Origin: Chloroflexota bacterium
Lineage (GTDB): Bacteria > Chloroflexota > Anaerolineae > J102
Direction: 5' to 3'
Length of the DNA stretch: 23,080 nucleotides
Assembly: GCA_013152695.1 (NCBI GenBank)
Contig: JAADFV010000265.1
Span: forward strand, 1 to 23,080
Shown here piece by piece: positions 1 through 10,730 of the stretch. The stretch's first letter is position 1, and each line of letters opens with the position of its first letter. Below the pieces are notes generated by a model. It did not search any database, was not told the origin of the DNA, and saw nothing but the letters and a program-made list of their open reading frames with translations. A program made the position numbers and the translations under genes.

Positions 1-34
1 GAAGATGGGTTCGCCGTGGTGATGAAGGTACGAC

Positions 35-1939
<1,905 letters not shown>

Positions 1940-1993
1940 TCATTCTACTCGAAAGGTCTTGTTTATCCTAAATTACGTGGCCTTCAGTGCGGT

Positions 1994-3301
1994 TTAGTGC
2001 GGCAATACGTGGCGTGTATCGACGATAAGCTTTGCTTCTTTCTTGATTGTTTGCCAATCATAGTTCGAATGGTCGGTAATAATCAGCACACAATCGGCAG
2101 ATCGGAGGGAAGACTGCAGGTCGGGAACACAGTACATGTCGCTGCCATTATGGGATAAACTGGGGACAAAAGGATCGTGGTACTGGACATCAGCACCTTT
2201 TTGCCGCAACAATTCGATGATGTCCAGGGCAGGTGATTCGCGGGTGTCGTCGATATCTTTCTTGTAGGCAATGCCCAGCACCAAGATACGGCTGTTTTTG
2301 ACAGCTTTTCCTGCCTCGTTGAGAGCATCTTGCACTTTTTCTACCCAGTAGTACGGCATTTCGGAGTTGATTTCACCGGCTAATTGAATGAAACGTGCGT
2401 TGTAGTGCAGTGTTTTTAGTTTCCAGGAAAGATAGTGAGGGTCGAGAGGAATACAGTGGCCCCCCACGCCGGGACCAGGCGTGAATTTCATGAAACCGTA
2501 GGGTTTGGTCGCGGCCGCATCGATCACTTCCCACACATTGAGACCAAGCTTATCGCACATCAAGGCGACTTCGTTGACCAGGGCAATATTGACGGCCCTG
2601 AAGGTGTTTTCCAAGAGTTTGGTCATTTCTGCTGTGGCAGGGGAGGAGACAGGCACGACTTGTTCGATAATCTGGCTGTAGAGCGTCACGGCGGCTTGCA
2701 AACAGGCCGGCGTAACGCCCCCCACGACTTTCGGCGTGTTTTCTACCGTCCAGTTTACGCTGCCGGGATCGATACGTTCGGGAGAAAAGGCGAGATAGAA
2801 ATCTTCCCCCACTTTTGCTTGGCCATTAAAAGCGGGGGCCTTTTCCAATTTGGGCAGGAGCAGTTCTTCGGTAGTGCCAGGGTAGGTGGTGGATTCCAGC
2901 ACAACCAGCATCTCGGGGTGCAGGTATTGGGCAATTGAATCGCCGGCGGAGATGAGAAAACGCACATCAGGATCGCGGGTCTTATTCAGCGGTGTAGGCA
3001 CGCAAATCAAGACAGCATCACACTGCGGTATGGCGCCATAATCGTCGCTGACCATGATATGACCTGCTTGCGGGGTTGCTGCCATGAGGGGGGCGAGGCG
3101 GCGGGAGGGAACATCACGGATGTAGGAATCTCCGGCGCTTAAGGCTTGTATTTTGCGCCTATCGGTATCGATGCCGATCACAGAAAAACCCTGTTCAGCA
3201 AAGGCGACAGCCAAGGGAAGTCCCACATAGCCCAATCCTGCAATGCCAATGACAGCACTGTGGTCCTTTAATTTTGAAATAAGATTGCTTTGCGTGCTCA
3301 T
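1994..3301 (-). CDS. Nucleotide-sugar dehydrogenase (UDP-GlcNAc/ManNAc 6-dehydrogenase type)
   Basis: A 435-aa protein of the UDP-glucose/GDP-mannose dehydrogenase family, which performs a two-step NAD-dependent oxidation of a sugar C6 alcohol to a carboxylate. The N-terminal Rossmann motif GLGYVGLP begins at residue 22. Further family marks are CVPTPLNKTRDPD (100-112), ESTTYPGTTEE, SPERIDPG (173-180), TKLLEN (227-232) and the catalytic Cys283 in GVGGHCIPLDPHY. The C-terminal domain has VLGIAYKKDIDDTRESPALD. The sequence style is closest to the WbpA/WecC/TviB branch (N-acetylated sugars) rather than UDP-glucose dehydrogenase, but substrate cannot be fixed from sequence. It starts 12 bases after the epimerase stop, with AGGA overlapping that stop as a weak ribosome site, so the two are co-transcribed. 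The product would feed an acidic sugar into surface polysaccharide. Confidence 0.93.
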   Translation of the reverse strand: MSTQSNLISKLKDHSAVIGIAGLGYVGLPLAVAFAEQGFSVIGIDTDRRKIQALSAGDSYIRDVPSRRLAPLMAATPQAGHIMVSDDYGAIPQCDAVLICVPTPLNKTRDPDVRFLISAGDSIAQYLHPEMLVVLESTTYPGTTEELLLPKLEKAPAFNGQAKVGEDFYLAFSPERIDPGSVNWTVENTPKVVGGVTPACLQAAVTLYSQIIEQVVPVSSPATAEMTKLLENTFRAVNIALVNEVALMCDKLGLNVWEVIDAAATKPYGFMKFTPGPGVGGHCIPLDPHYLSWKLKTLHYNARFIQLAGEINSEMPYYWVEKVQDALNEAGKAVKNSRILVLGIAYKKDIDDTRESPALDIIELLRQKGADVQYHDPFVPSLSHNGSDMYCVPDLQSSLRSADCVLIITDHSNYDWQTIKKEAKLIVDTRHVLPH

Positions 3302-3313
3302 TGAAACCGGATC

Positions 3314-4279
3314 CTATGAAGTGAGAGAGGCGTAGACACGTTGAAGTGTATCATCAAGGCTTAAACGGGGATGCCAATCCAATAGTTGTTCGATACGCGT
3401 CGTATCGGGAACACGACGGCGCATGTCTTCGAAGCCAGGCGCATAAGCCTCGCTGTAGGGGATGAGTTGAATGGGGGAGTCGCTGCCAGTGCTGGTTTTG
3501 ACGCGTTCTGCCAGCTCCATGATCGTGATTTCTTCGGTCGAGCCTACATTGAAGACGCGACCGACGGCGTCAGGATGGGCGATCAGGCCTATTATTGCTC
3601 GTACGGTGTCGGATACATCACAAAAACACCGGCTCTGCTTGCCATCGCCATACACCGTAAGTGGCTCGCCCCGTATCGCCTGGCTGACGAAGCGGGGGAC
3701 AACCATGCCGTAACGGCCGGATTGGCGAGGTCCCACCGTATTGAAGAAACGCGCAACGACGGTGGGTAAACCATATTCACGATAGTAGGCCAGGGCTAAA
3801 AACTCATCTACCATTTTCGAGGCGGCATACGACCAGCGACTACGGCTGGTGGGCCCCAATACGACATCATCATCTTCTCGGAAAGGGACGCGATTGCCTT
3901 TTCCGTAGACTTCGGAGGTAGATGCGATAAACACCTTAGCACGATAGCGGGTAGCGGTCTGGAGTACAGCCTCGGTGCCCGAGATGTTGGTCTCGATCGT
4001 TTGTACTGGGTGCTCGACCACCAGTTGCACTCCCACCGCCGCCGCCAGATGGACGATGATCTGGCATTCGCTGGCCAGTCGATCCAGCACGATGGGATTG
4101 GTGATGGAGTCAATCGCAAAGCGAAAGCGGGGATGCTCGACCAAGTGGGCGATATTTTCGAACCGTCCCGTGGAGAGATCGTCGAGAATGGTCACTTGTT
4201 TACCATCGGCCAGCAGGGCTTCGGCCAGGTGGCTGCCAATAAAGCCGGCGCCACCGGTAATGAGGATATGCTCGGGCAT
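3314..4279 (-). CDS. NAD-dependent epimerase/dehydratase (extended SDR)
   Basis: A 321-aa sugar-nucleotide-modifying enzyme of the extended short-chain dehydrogenase family. The NAD site GGAGFIG is at residues 9-15; the catalytic Tyr151 and Lys155 sit in SYAASK, preceded by STSEVYG (120-126). The closing segment MRRRVPDTTRIEQLL resembles UDP-glucuronate decarboxylases and UDP-glucose 4-epimerase relatives, so a UDP-hexose 4-epimerase or decarboxylase is likely; the exact reaction is not determinable here. A good ribosome site (AAAGGAGC) lies just upstream of the ATG at 4279. The upstream HAD gene ends one base before this start, and the downstream dehydrogenase begins 12 bases after the stop, giving a tight three-gene operon. 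Confidence 0.93.
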   Translation of the reverse strand: MPEHILITGGAGFIGSHLAEALLADGKQVTILDDLSTGRFENIAHLVEHPRFRFAIDSITNPIVLDRLASECQIIVHLAAAVGVQLVVEHPVQTIETNISGTEAVLQTATRYRAKVFIASTSEVYGKGNRVPFREDDDVVLGPTSRSRWSYAASKMVDEFLALAYYREYGLPTVVARFFNTVGPRQSGRYGMVVPRFVSQAIRGEPLTVYGDGKQSRCFCDVSDTVRAIIGLIAHPDAVGRVFNVGSTEEITIMELAERVKTSTGSDSPIQLIPYSEAYAPGFEDMRRRVPDTTRIEQLLDWHPRLSLDDTLQRVYASLTS

Positions 4280-4280
4280 G

Positions 4281-4934
4281 TTAGCTCCTTTCTACAATTT
4301 TTCCCACATCCTCGACGCACTGCAAATAATAATCGGCATCGCCGTCTGCGGGGCTACCGATAAGGGCTGTGTACATACCGAGGGTTCGGGCCGGGGCGAG
4401 GTTTTTGGGGCTATCTTCAACAAATAAGCATTGCTGTGGCTGTACACCAATAAGCTCCAAACAACGTTGATAGGCCTGGGGATGCGGCTTGGAGACATAT
4501 CCCAGTTCATCCATGCCAATGAGTTGCTCGAATTGATCGAGTATGCCAAGGCGACTAAGAACGTTTTGGGCGTGTGCAGCAGTAGCGTTGGTAAAGATGG
4601 CTTTGCGTTGGGGAAGGGCGATCAGGAGGTCGCGTAAACGGGGATTGGGTTGGAGGTAGGGACTGAGATCGAAGTCGTGGACAAAGTGCAGGTAGGGGGC
4701 CGGGTTCACATCATATTCGGCCACCAGACCCATGATCGTGGTGCCGTACTGACGCCAGTATCGGTGCTGCACTTCGTGGGCTTCGGATAAGGGGATATGC
4801 AGGGTTTGACTCACCCAAAGTTGAATGCGGCGATCAATTTCCTGCCACAAGCCGGCATTGTGAGGATAGATGGTGTTGTCGAGGTCAAAAAGAATGAGAT
4901 CGACTGCGAGACGTGTTGTGGGTGAGAAGGGCAT
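4281..4934 (-). CDS. HAD-family hydrolase, pyrimidine 5'-nucleotidase-like
   Basis: A 217-aa haloacid-dehalogenase-type phosphatase. Motif I is FDLDNT with nucleophile Asp17 and acid/base Asp19; motif II is FTNA (Thr115); motif III is the Lys of SKPHP (149); motif IV is VEDSPKN (Glu173, Asp174). DLDNTIYP followed by a helical cap is typical of the SDT1/pyrimidine 5'-nucleotidase branch, which dephosphorylates UMP/CMP-like substrates. It is the first gene of the minus-strand operon, one base ahead of the epimerase, so a role in nucleotide or sugar-phosphate turnover for polysaccharide synthesis is plausible but inferred. No clear Shine-Dalgarno precedes the ATG at 4934. Confidence 0.88.
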   Translation of the reverse strand: MPFSPTTRLAVDLILFDLDNTIYPHNAGLWQEIDRRIQLWVSQTLHIPLSEAHEVQHRYWRQYGTTIMGLVAEYDVNPAPYLHFVHDFDLSPYLQPNPRLRDLLIALPQRKAIFTNATAAHAQNVLSRLGILDQFEQLIGMDELGYVSKPHPQAYQRCLELIGVQPQQCLFVEDSPKNLAPARTLGMYTALIGSPADGDADYYLQCVEDVGKIVERS

Positions 4935-4986
4935 AAAAGCAAGTGGATAGAGAAATTGTCGTTCTACGGATCATCGGAGTACAGAT

Positions 4987-5015
4987 ATTATCGCCAGCAA
5001 CGTCCTTTCCGACAA
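4987..5015 (-). promoter_or_regulatory. Promoter for the HAD-epimerase-dehydrogenase operon
   Basis: On the minus strand, TTGTCG (5015-5010) and GATAAT (4992-4987) are separated by 17 bases. They match the sigma-70 consensus at 4/6 and 5/6 positions. The start point would be near 4980, giving a leader of about 45 bases. Confidence 0.55.
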
Positions 5016-5060
5016 ATCGCTGTCCTAAGCTGGACAAGCCAGAACCCAAAAGGCAAGACG

Positions 5061-5148
5061 GGGAGATGGGTAGAGCGGTAAATCAGGAGAGTGGTGACCT
5101 GTAGACTGAGCCCGAAAACACTCCTCTCATCGCACTCTTCCATCTCCC
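5061..5148. repeat. Long imperfect inverted repeat in the divergent intergenic region
   Basis: GGGAGATGG (5061-5069) is exactly complementary to CCATCTCCC (5140-5148). Inside are weaker complementary pairs: AGAGCG with CG-CA-CTCT, and GAGAGTG with CACTCCTC with one bulge. The whole could fold into an 88-nt hairpin. It lies between divergent genes in the 403-base gap 4935-5337, which otherwise holds one minus-strand promoter, heptad repeats and the mutL promoter. Confidence 0.45.
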
Positions 5149-5231
5149 GGCAGGAATGACCGCAAGGGTGCTTCCACCTTTTTCACGGTGTCGCTACTCT
5201 AAACGCCTAACCCCTCAATACACTCTTCGGT

Positions 5232-5259
5232 TTCCTGTCTTCCGTCTCCCGTCTTCCTT
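5232..5259 (+). repeat. Pyrimidine-rich heptanucleotide repeat array, four units
   Basis: Four tandem degenerate 7-base units: TTCCTGT, CTTCCGT, CTCCCGT, CTTCCTT. All follow the form CTYCCKT apart from the first base. They are near-pure pyrimidine on the plus strand and resemble the arrays at 5276 and 22189. Confidence 0.6.
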
Positions 5260-5275
5260 CCCACGCGGGCGAGCA

Positions 5276-5303
5276 ATCCCTGCTCCTTGCTTCCTACTCC
5301 CTG
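5276..5303 (+). repeat. Second heptanucleotide array, directly upstream of the mutL promoter
   Basis: Units ATCCCTG, CTCCTTG, CTTCCTA and CTCCCTG fit CTYCYTR except for the first base. The array ends 22 bases before the mutL -10 box, in the place a -35 element would normally occupy. CTCCTTG is shared exactly with the array upstream of add. Confidence 0.6.
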
Positions 5304-5322
5304 CTGCTTCCTGCACCGACTC

Positions 5323-5331
5323 TGCTATAAT
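5323..5331 (+). promoter_or_regulatory. Extended -10 promoter of mutL
   Basis: TGC-TATAAT (5323-5331) is a perfect extended -10 element. The box ends 6 bases before the mutL ATG (5338), so the expected transcription start falls on or next to the start codon, implying a leaderless mRNA. No -35 match is seen. Confidence 0.7.
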
Positions 5332-5337
5332 AAAGCT

Positions 5338-7110
5338 ATGTCTATCCATGTTCTATCCCCTGATGTTGCTGATAAGATTGCTGCCGGCGAGGTGGTTGAG
5401 CGCCCCGCCTCAGTGGTCAAAGAATTGATCGAAAATAGTCTGGATGCTGAGGCTACCGATATTCGTGTGGAAATACGCGGTGGGGGCAAGCGTTTAATTC
5501 GTGTAATCGATAATGGTATGGGTATTCTTGCCGCCGAAGCTCAGCTAGCTCTACAACGCCATGCTACCTCCAAGCTGCAAACGGCTGCTGATCTGGAACA
5601 GATCGGCACGTTGGGGTTTCGGGGGGAGGCCCTGGCGGCCATCTCAGCCGTGAGCAAGACTACGCTTATTACTCGTCACCGCGATGAGGAGATCGGTGTT
5701 GAACTGAAGCTTGAAGGGAGTCGCCTCATTCATCAGCGGCCAATTGGTTCGCCGCCGGGCACAAATATCGTGATCGAGCAGCTTTTTTGGAATACCCCCG
5801 CTCGTCTCAAGTTTTTACGCACCGATACGACCGAGGCGGGGCACATTTCTAAAATCGTGACTCGCTACGCCCTCGCTTATCCGGAGGTGCGCTTTAGTTA
5901 TAGGAATGAGGATCGCCTCATTTTTCAGGCGCCGGGGACGGGTGACCGCCAGCAAACGTTAATCAAGGTTTACGGTGCTGAAATCGCCCGGCAAATGCTG
6001 CCTGTGGGCGCAGAAAATGGCTGGGGAAAGGCGGATATCAGGGTGAGTGGTTTCGTCAGTGAACCCAGCCTTCATCGCAACAATCGCAGTTACATCGAGC
6101 TTTTTGTCAACCAGCGATATATTCAGGATCGTAATCTTAGTTTTGCCGTGATTCAGGCCTACCACACCTTGCTGCCGGTGGGTCGTTATCCCATTGCTGT
6201 GCTTTTTATCGATATGGACCCAGCGCAAGTGGATGTGAATGTGCATCCCACGAAAGCCGAAGTACGTTTTCGGGAGGCTGCGTTGGTGTTTCGGGCTGTA
6301 CAGCGGGCAGTGGTGGCGGCTTTGCACGAGCAAGCGCCTGTTGCCCATTTGCAGCCAACGTCGCCCTCTGAAGAGCGCACTACCTGGGCTCAACGCCGGC
6401 GAGCTTTGCTTCAGGCCGGTCGCCATCAGGATCGTGTCGGGCAATTGGCCATGGATATTCACCAGCAGGCGGAGTCTCGCCAGCCAGAAACGAAGCTGGT
6501 AGGTGAGGATTCATCGACAACGGCATCGTCTGAGGTGCTCCCCCCATTGCGGCCTGTAGGTCAAATTGCGGCGATGTATTTGGTGGCTGAAGGGCCAGGC
6601 GGCATGTACCTGATTGACCAACATGCCGCGCACGAGCGTATTCTCTATGAAAAAATAATGCAGGCCGAGCAGCAACCCATCGCCAAGCAGCAATTGTTGC
6701 AACCTCTGACAATCGAATTGGGCAGTCAGTTGGCCGGGCTTATCTCGGAATATTTACCGGTTTTGCAAAAGAGTGGCTTTGATATCGAGCCATTTGGCAG
6801 CGGCAGTTACTTGCTCAGGGCGATTCCGGCTTTTATGGGCAAGCGTGATCCACAAGAGATTCTGCTCGAAGTGGCGGAAAGTCTGGCCCAGCGTGACGAT
6901 CTGGTGGGGCAGGCGCGCGAGGATGAGCTGGTAAAAATTATTTGCAAACGTCTCGCCATCAAAGGGGGCCAGGTACTTTCTCTGGCAGAGCAACGGGCAT
7001 TGCTCCAACAATTGGAGGCTTGTGAAAATCCCCGAACCTGCCCTCATGGGCGGCCGACTACTCTTCATTTGAGTGCTGATCAGTTAGAACGACAGTTTGG
7101 TCGTATTTGA
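5338..7110 (+). CDS. mutL: DNA mismatch repair protein MutL
   Basis: A 590-aa mismatch repair factor that couples MutS recognition to strand incision. The N-terminal GHKL ATPase has IENSLDA with catalytic Glu32, DNGMG (58-62), RHATSKL (75-81) and GFRGEALAAIS (93-103). The C-terminal domain holds the metal-dependent nuclease signature DQHA(x2)E(x4)E starting at residue 427, and the metal-binding CPHGRP at 568. This MutL should therefore nick DNA itself, as in bacteria without MutH. The frame is open from 5287, but those 17 residues come from the repeat-rich leader. The ATG at 5338 gives the canonical N-terminus and sits right behind an extended -10 box with no ribosome site, pointing to leaderless translation. 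It is divergent from the sugar-nucleotide operon and is followed by tig. Confidence 0.96.
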   Translation: MSIHVLSPDVADKIAAGEVVERPASVVKELIENSLDAEATDIRVEIRGGGKRLIRVIDNGMGILAAEAQLALQRHATSKLQTAADLEQIGTLGFRGEALAAISAVSKTTLITRHRDEEIGVELKLEGSRLIHQRPIGSPPGTNIVIEQLFWNTPARLKFLRTDTTEAGHISKIVTRYALAYPEVRFSYRNEDRLIFQAPGTGDRQQTLIKVYGAEIARQMLPVGAENGWGKADIRVSGFVSEPSLHRNNRSYIELFVNQRYIQDRNLSFAVIQAYHTLLPVGRYPIAVLFIDMDPAQVDVNVHPTKAEVRFREAALVFRAVQRAVVAALHEQAPVAHLQPTSPSEERTTWAQRRRALLQAGRHQDRVGQLAMDIHQQAESRQPETKLVGEDSSTTASSEVLPPLRPVGQIAAMYLVAEGPGGMYLIDQHAAHERILYEKIMQAEQQPIAKQQLLQPLTIELGSQLAGLISEYLPVLQKSGFDIEPFGSGSYLLRAIPAFMGKRDPQEILLEVAESLAQRDDLVGQAREDELVKIICKRLAIKGGQVLSLAEQRALLQQLEACENPRTCPHGRPTTLHLSADQLERQFGRI

Positions 7111-7244
7111 TTGCCTCATTTTTATCTCTTCGCCAGACTTTGTGATAAACTTATAAGGTTGTGAGACATCCACTTCACTCAGAAATTTTCTTTGCAGAGT
7201 CTGGGTGAATTTTATCAAATTATATCTTGGAAAGTAGTAAATTC

Positions 7245-8753
7245 ATGAGTACCGACCTAAAAATTACCCAACAAGAACTCGAAAATCGCCAGCTCTTGAT
7301 TACCATTGAGGTGCCAGAAGAGCGGGTTGAGAAAGCTATGCGTGCCGCTGTTAAGAAAATTGGCAAGCGTCTACGAGTTCCAGGCTTTCGTCCTGGAAAA
7401 GCCCCCTATCACATCGTTGTGCAGCGTTTCGGACGCCAAACCATTCTCGAAGATATCGCCGATGATTTAGGGCAGGCCGTCTTTGTCGAAGCCTTTGAAG
7501 AGAGTGAGATTCAACCTTTCGATACCCCTGTACTGGAAGAAATAACTTACGATCCCCTCACCTATCGTATTGTTGTACCCCTGGCCCCTGAGGTCGATCC
7601 TGGTGCCTACCGCGATTTACGTGTACCCTTAGAAGAGGTGACGGATGAAGCAGTACAGGAGCTCGTTGAGAAGGAAATCGAGCGTCTGCGCGAAGAGAAC
7701 AAAACCTGGCAACCGGTCGATCGTCCTATTGAATATGGCGATCTGGTGACGACCAGCCTTAAAGTCACGGTAGATGACGAGGTTGTCCTCGATACAGATG
7801 ACTGGGACTTCATTCCTGATGAAAACGAGTACACGATGGCGCCCACTTTTGATGCAGCCTTTATTGGTATGCAGGTGGGCGAGAGTAAAACTTTTGTCAC
7901 CGATATTCCCGAAGATGCCGAGAGCGCCTGGGCAGGTAGTACAGCCACCTTCGAGATCGAGATCAAAGGGATCAAGGCCCAGGAGCTTCCCGAACTCAAT
8001 GATGATTTCGCGCAAGAGGTAAGTTCCGAGGAAAGTTACGAGGCATTTGTTGCCAAATTGGCTGAGACAGCTCGCGAGATATTGGAAGCCCAGGAAGTCC
8101 AGTCCCATCACCAACGGGTTCTGAAGGCACTGCGGGAACAGGCCAAGATTAACTATCCTCCCGCCCTTCTGGAAAGAAGGATTGACGTGCTGCAAAAGCA
8201 GCAAGAAGATTATTATAAAGCATACGGTATTGAATCGACACAGGAGCTTCTGAAGTTGCTCAACAAAACAGAACAAGAATACCGTGAAGAACTCAATCCA
8301 GAAGCAAAAGAGGAAGTCGAAACTGAGCTGGTGTTAGATAAAATTGCCGAGTTAGAGCAGTTCGAGATCTCAGATTATGAGCGAGAACAATATCTCTATG
8401 ATATCCTCAAAGATGAGCCAGACGAGTTTGCCCGTCTCAGTGCTCTTCTAGAAAGCGATCAGCTCTATCGAGAGTACATTACCACTTTAGTGCAACGCGA
8501 GCGTGTCAGAGATTTGCTCGTGGCCATCGCTAAAGGCGAAAAAGTTCCCGCCCCTGGCAAACATCCCGTCATTTCAGAGCCGGCTCCAGATGAAGAAGAA
8601 ACTGATGAGGCCGAAGCCCCCACCTCAGAGCCAGGAGAGAGCGCAGATGTGTCCCAGGCGGATGAGGACACGATGCTGGAGGCCGAAAATGAAGCCAGCC
8701 CACAGCAAGATGCAGACTCCGAAGATACACTGGCATCATCCGATAGCGATTGA
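7245..8753 (+). CDS. tig: Trigger factor (ribosome-associated chaperone)
   Basis: A 502-aa chaperone that docks at the ribosome exit tunnel and folds nascent chains. The N-terminal domain has the ribosome-binding loop GFRPGKAP (47-54). An FKBP-like prolyl isomerase domain spans roughly 150-245, followed by the long helical substrate-binding C-terminal domain. From about residue 435 to the end there is a disordered, strongly acidic tail rich in Glu, Asp, Ser and Ala, making the protein longer than the usual 430-450 aa. An in-frame TTG at 7227 is possible, but the ATG at 7245 (MSTDL) fits the family better; GGAAAG upstream is a weak ribosome site. It is followed after 35 bases by clpP and then clpX, the widespread tig-clpP-clpX order. 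Confidence 0.95.
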   Translation: MSTDLKITQQELENRQLLITIEVPEERVEKAMRAAVKKIGKRLRVPGFRPGKAPYHIVVQRFGRQTILEDIADDLGQAVFVEAFEESEIQPFDTPVLEEITYDPLTYRIVVPLAPEVDPGAYRDLRVPLEEVTDEAVQELVEKEIERLREENKTWQPVDRPIEYGDLVTTSLKVTVDDEVVLDTDDWDFIPDENEYTMAPTFDAAFIGMQVGESKTFVTDIPEDAESAWAGSTATFEIEIKGIKAQELPELNDDFAQEVSSEESYEAFVAKLAETAREILEAQEVQSHHQRVLKALREQAKINYPPALLERRIDVLQKQQEDYYKAYGIESTQELLKLLNKTEQEYREELNPEAKEEVETELVLDKIAELEQFEISDYEREQYLYDILKDEPDEFARLSALLESDQLYREYITTLVQRERVRDLLVAIAKGEKVPAPGKHPVISEPAPDEEETDEAEAPTSEPGESADVSQADEDTMLEAENEASPQQDADSEDTLASSDSD

Positions 8754-8788
8754 TTCCCCTTTTTCTCCAAATTTCTTTTTGAAAAACT

Positions 8789-9421
8789 ATGAGTAACATA
8801 AATCCTCTTTCTTTGATTCCTACCGTTATTGAGCAGACCGGGCGCGGCGAGCGCTACATGGATATCTATTCCTTGCTGCTCAAAGAACGAATTATCTTTT
8901 TGGGTTCGCCGATCACCGATCAGGTAGCCAACACGATTGTCGCCCAGCTCTTATGGCTCAACCACGACGATCCTGAGCGAGATATTCAACTCTACATCAA
9001 TTCACCGGGTGGGCATGTCTATGCCGGTCTGGCCATTTATGACACCATGCAGATGATTCAGGCGCCTATTTCGACCTGGGCTGTGGGTGTGACTGCAAGT
9101 ATGGCTACTCTTCTTTTGGCAGCTGGAGCCAAGGGCAAGCGCTATGCCCTTCCCCACAGTACCATTCACATGCATCCGGCCGGAGGCGGAGCCCAGGGTT
9201 ACACGCCTGATGTTCGCATTCAGGTTCGGGAACTTGAGCGTCTGCAATATGCTAACTTCAGCATCCTTGCCAAGCATACAGGGCAGACGATCGAGCAGAT
9301 CGAACATGACTTCGACCGTGATCGTTACATGTATGCCCAAGAAGCCATGGAATACGGTTTAATCGACCACATCTTTGGTGAACCTGACCCTGGACTCGAG
9401 GTCAGCAGAAAAGAAAAATGA
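8789..9421 (+). CDS. clpP: ATP-dependent Clp protease proteolytic subunit ClpP
   Basis: A 210-aa serine peptidase that forms the tetradecameric chamber fed by ClpX. The triad can be assigned as Ser104 (TASMA), His129 (STIHMHP) and Asp178 (DRDRYM); oxyanion-site residues NSPGG are at 71-75. Two flanks differ from the common pattern: ASMA rather than ASMG after the serine, and His-Pro-Ala rather than His-Gln-Pro after the histidine. It may be a divergent ClpP branch but appears catalytically complete. The ATG at 8789 lacks a clear ribosome site. Its stop overlaps the clpX start by four bases (ATGA), indicating translational coupling. Confidence 0.96.
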   Translation: MSNINPLSLIPTVIEQTGRGERYMDIYSLLLKERIIFLGSPITDQVANTIVAQLLWLNHDDPERDIQLYINSPGGHVYAGLAIYDTMQMIQAPISTWAVGVTASMATLLLAAGAKGKRYALPHSTIHMHPAGGGAQGYTPDVRIQVRELERLQYANFSILAKHTGQTIEQIEHDFDRDRYMYAQEAMEYGLIDHIFGEPDPGLEVSRKEK

Positions 9422-10707
9422 GCGAGACCCTTTACTGCTCCTTTTGCCAACGCCCTCAAGAGGAAGTGGGCCGGCTTATCTCCGGCCCAGACGACGTTCA
9501 TATTTGTGATGAATGCGTTGCCATCTGCATGGAAATCCTGGAGGAAGAAAAGCCAGGTGAGGAAAGTGGCAATATCCACTTCGAATTCGGCCCCATTCCC
9601 TCTCCGCGTGAGATTGTCGCCCAGCTCGATCAGTATGTGATCGGGCAGGAACGCGCCAAAAAGGTGCTGTCGGTAGCAGTATACAATCATTATAAGCGCA
9701 TTGCCCAAGAGAACACGTCAGACACTGAGGTCGAACTGCAAAAGAGCAACATTCTTCTTTTGGGCCCGACCGGTTGTGGCAAGACCTTACTGGCACAAAC
9801 CCTGGCACGCATTCTCGATGTTCCCTTCACCATTTCTGACGCCACTAATATTACCGAGGCCGGTTACGTCGGTGAGGATGTCGAAAATATTCTCGTGCGC
9901 CTGCTCCAGGCCGCGGACTGGAATGTCGAGCGGGCGGAGCGGGGGATCGTCTACATCGATGAAATCGATAAAATTGCCCGGAAATCCGGTGATAATCCCT
10001 CCATTACCCGTGATGTTTCCGGTGAAGGTGTACAACAGGCACTGCTCAAGATTATCGAAGGGACGATCGCCAATGTTCCTCCGCAAGGCGGCCGTAAACA
10101 CCCCGAGCAGGAATTTATCCCCCTCGACACGACCAATATTCTTTTTATCTGCGGAGGGGCCTTCAATGGTATGGAAGAAGTGGTAGCACGTCGTGTGGGT
10201 GCCAAGGGAAGGGTCGGATTTGGGCAAACGAGCGATTTTTCTACGAATAAAGAGACTTTCCGCAGTGAAATGCTGGCTCAAGTTGCCTCGGAAGACCTCC
10301 TTCAGTTCGGCCTGATTCCGGAATTCATTGGCCGCCTGCCCGTGATCGTCAGCGTCGATCCGCTGGACGCCGAGGCTCTGATTCGCATTTTGACCGAACC
10401 TAAAAACGCGATTGTACGTCAGTTTGAACGTCTCCTGGGACTAGACAACGTAGAAATTCAATTTACGCCTGACGCCCTCGAGGCAGTAGCACAAGAAGCA
10501 ATGCGCCATAACACCGGCGCCCGCGGCTTGCGCACAATCGTCGAACGCACCTTGCTCGACGTCATGTATGAAATTCCCGGCCGTGACGATGTCGTGAAAT
10601 GCGTTGTCAATGCCGCTAACATCCGCCTGGGCACTCGCCCTCTCTTACTCAATGCTCAGGGCAAACCCGTGCACTGGAGTGACCAACCCCTCGCCGAAAG
10701 TGCTTAA
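9418..10707 (+). CDS. clpX: ATP-dependent Clp protease ATPase subunit ClpX
   Basis: A 429-aa AAA+ unfoldase that delivers substrates to ClpP. The N-terminal zinc finger uses Cys7, Cys10, Cys30 and Cys33. Walker A is GPTGCGKT (116-123), the pore loop GYVG is at 149-152, Walker B is IVYIDEID (177-184), and the ClpP-docking loop reads RVGFG (265-269) instead of the usual IGFG. The length is normal for the family. The start overlaps the clpP stop. Its own stop is only 23 bases before the ModE-type regulator with no terminator between, so the protease operon may run into the tungstate operon. Confidence 0.97.
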   Translation: MSETLYCSFCQRPQEEVGRLISGPDDVHICDECVAICMEILEEEKPGEESGNIHFEFGPIPSPREIVAQLDQYVIGQERAKKVLSVAVYNHYKRIAQENTSDTEVELQKSNILLLGPTGCGKTLLAQTLARILDVPFTISDATNITEAGYVGEDVENILVRLLQAADWNVERAERGIVYIDEIDKIARKSGDNPSITRDVSGEGVQQALLKIIEGTIANVPPQGGRKHPEQEFIPLDTTNILFICGGAFNGMEEVVARRVGAKGRVGFGQTSDFSTNKETFRSEMLAQVASEDLLQFGLIPEFIGRLPVIVSVDPLDAEALIRILTEPKNAIVRQFERLLGLDNVEIQFTPDALEAVAQEAMRHNTGARGLRTIVERTLLDVMYEIPGRDDVVKCVVNAANIRLGTRPLLLNAQGKPVHWSDQPLAESA

Positions 10708-10730
10708 CTTCCCTCTCCTCCTTTGCAATC

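Noticed and set aside
5232..5310. Heptad arrays as a CRISPR or minisatellite coding repeat
   Set aside because: There are no spacers and no repeat of 25-40 bases; units are seven bases and contiguous, and there are no cas genes.
7629..8276. Long minus-strand open frame (215 codons) opposite trigger factor
   Set aside because: It lies wholly within tig on the other strand, has no recognisable motif or ribosome site, and is explained by codon bias of the real gene.
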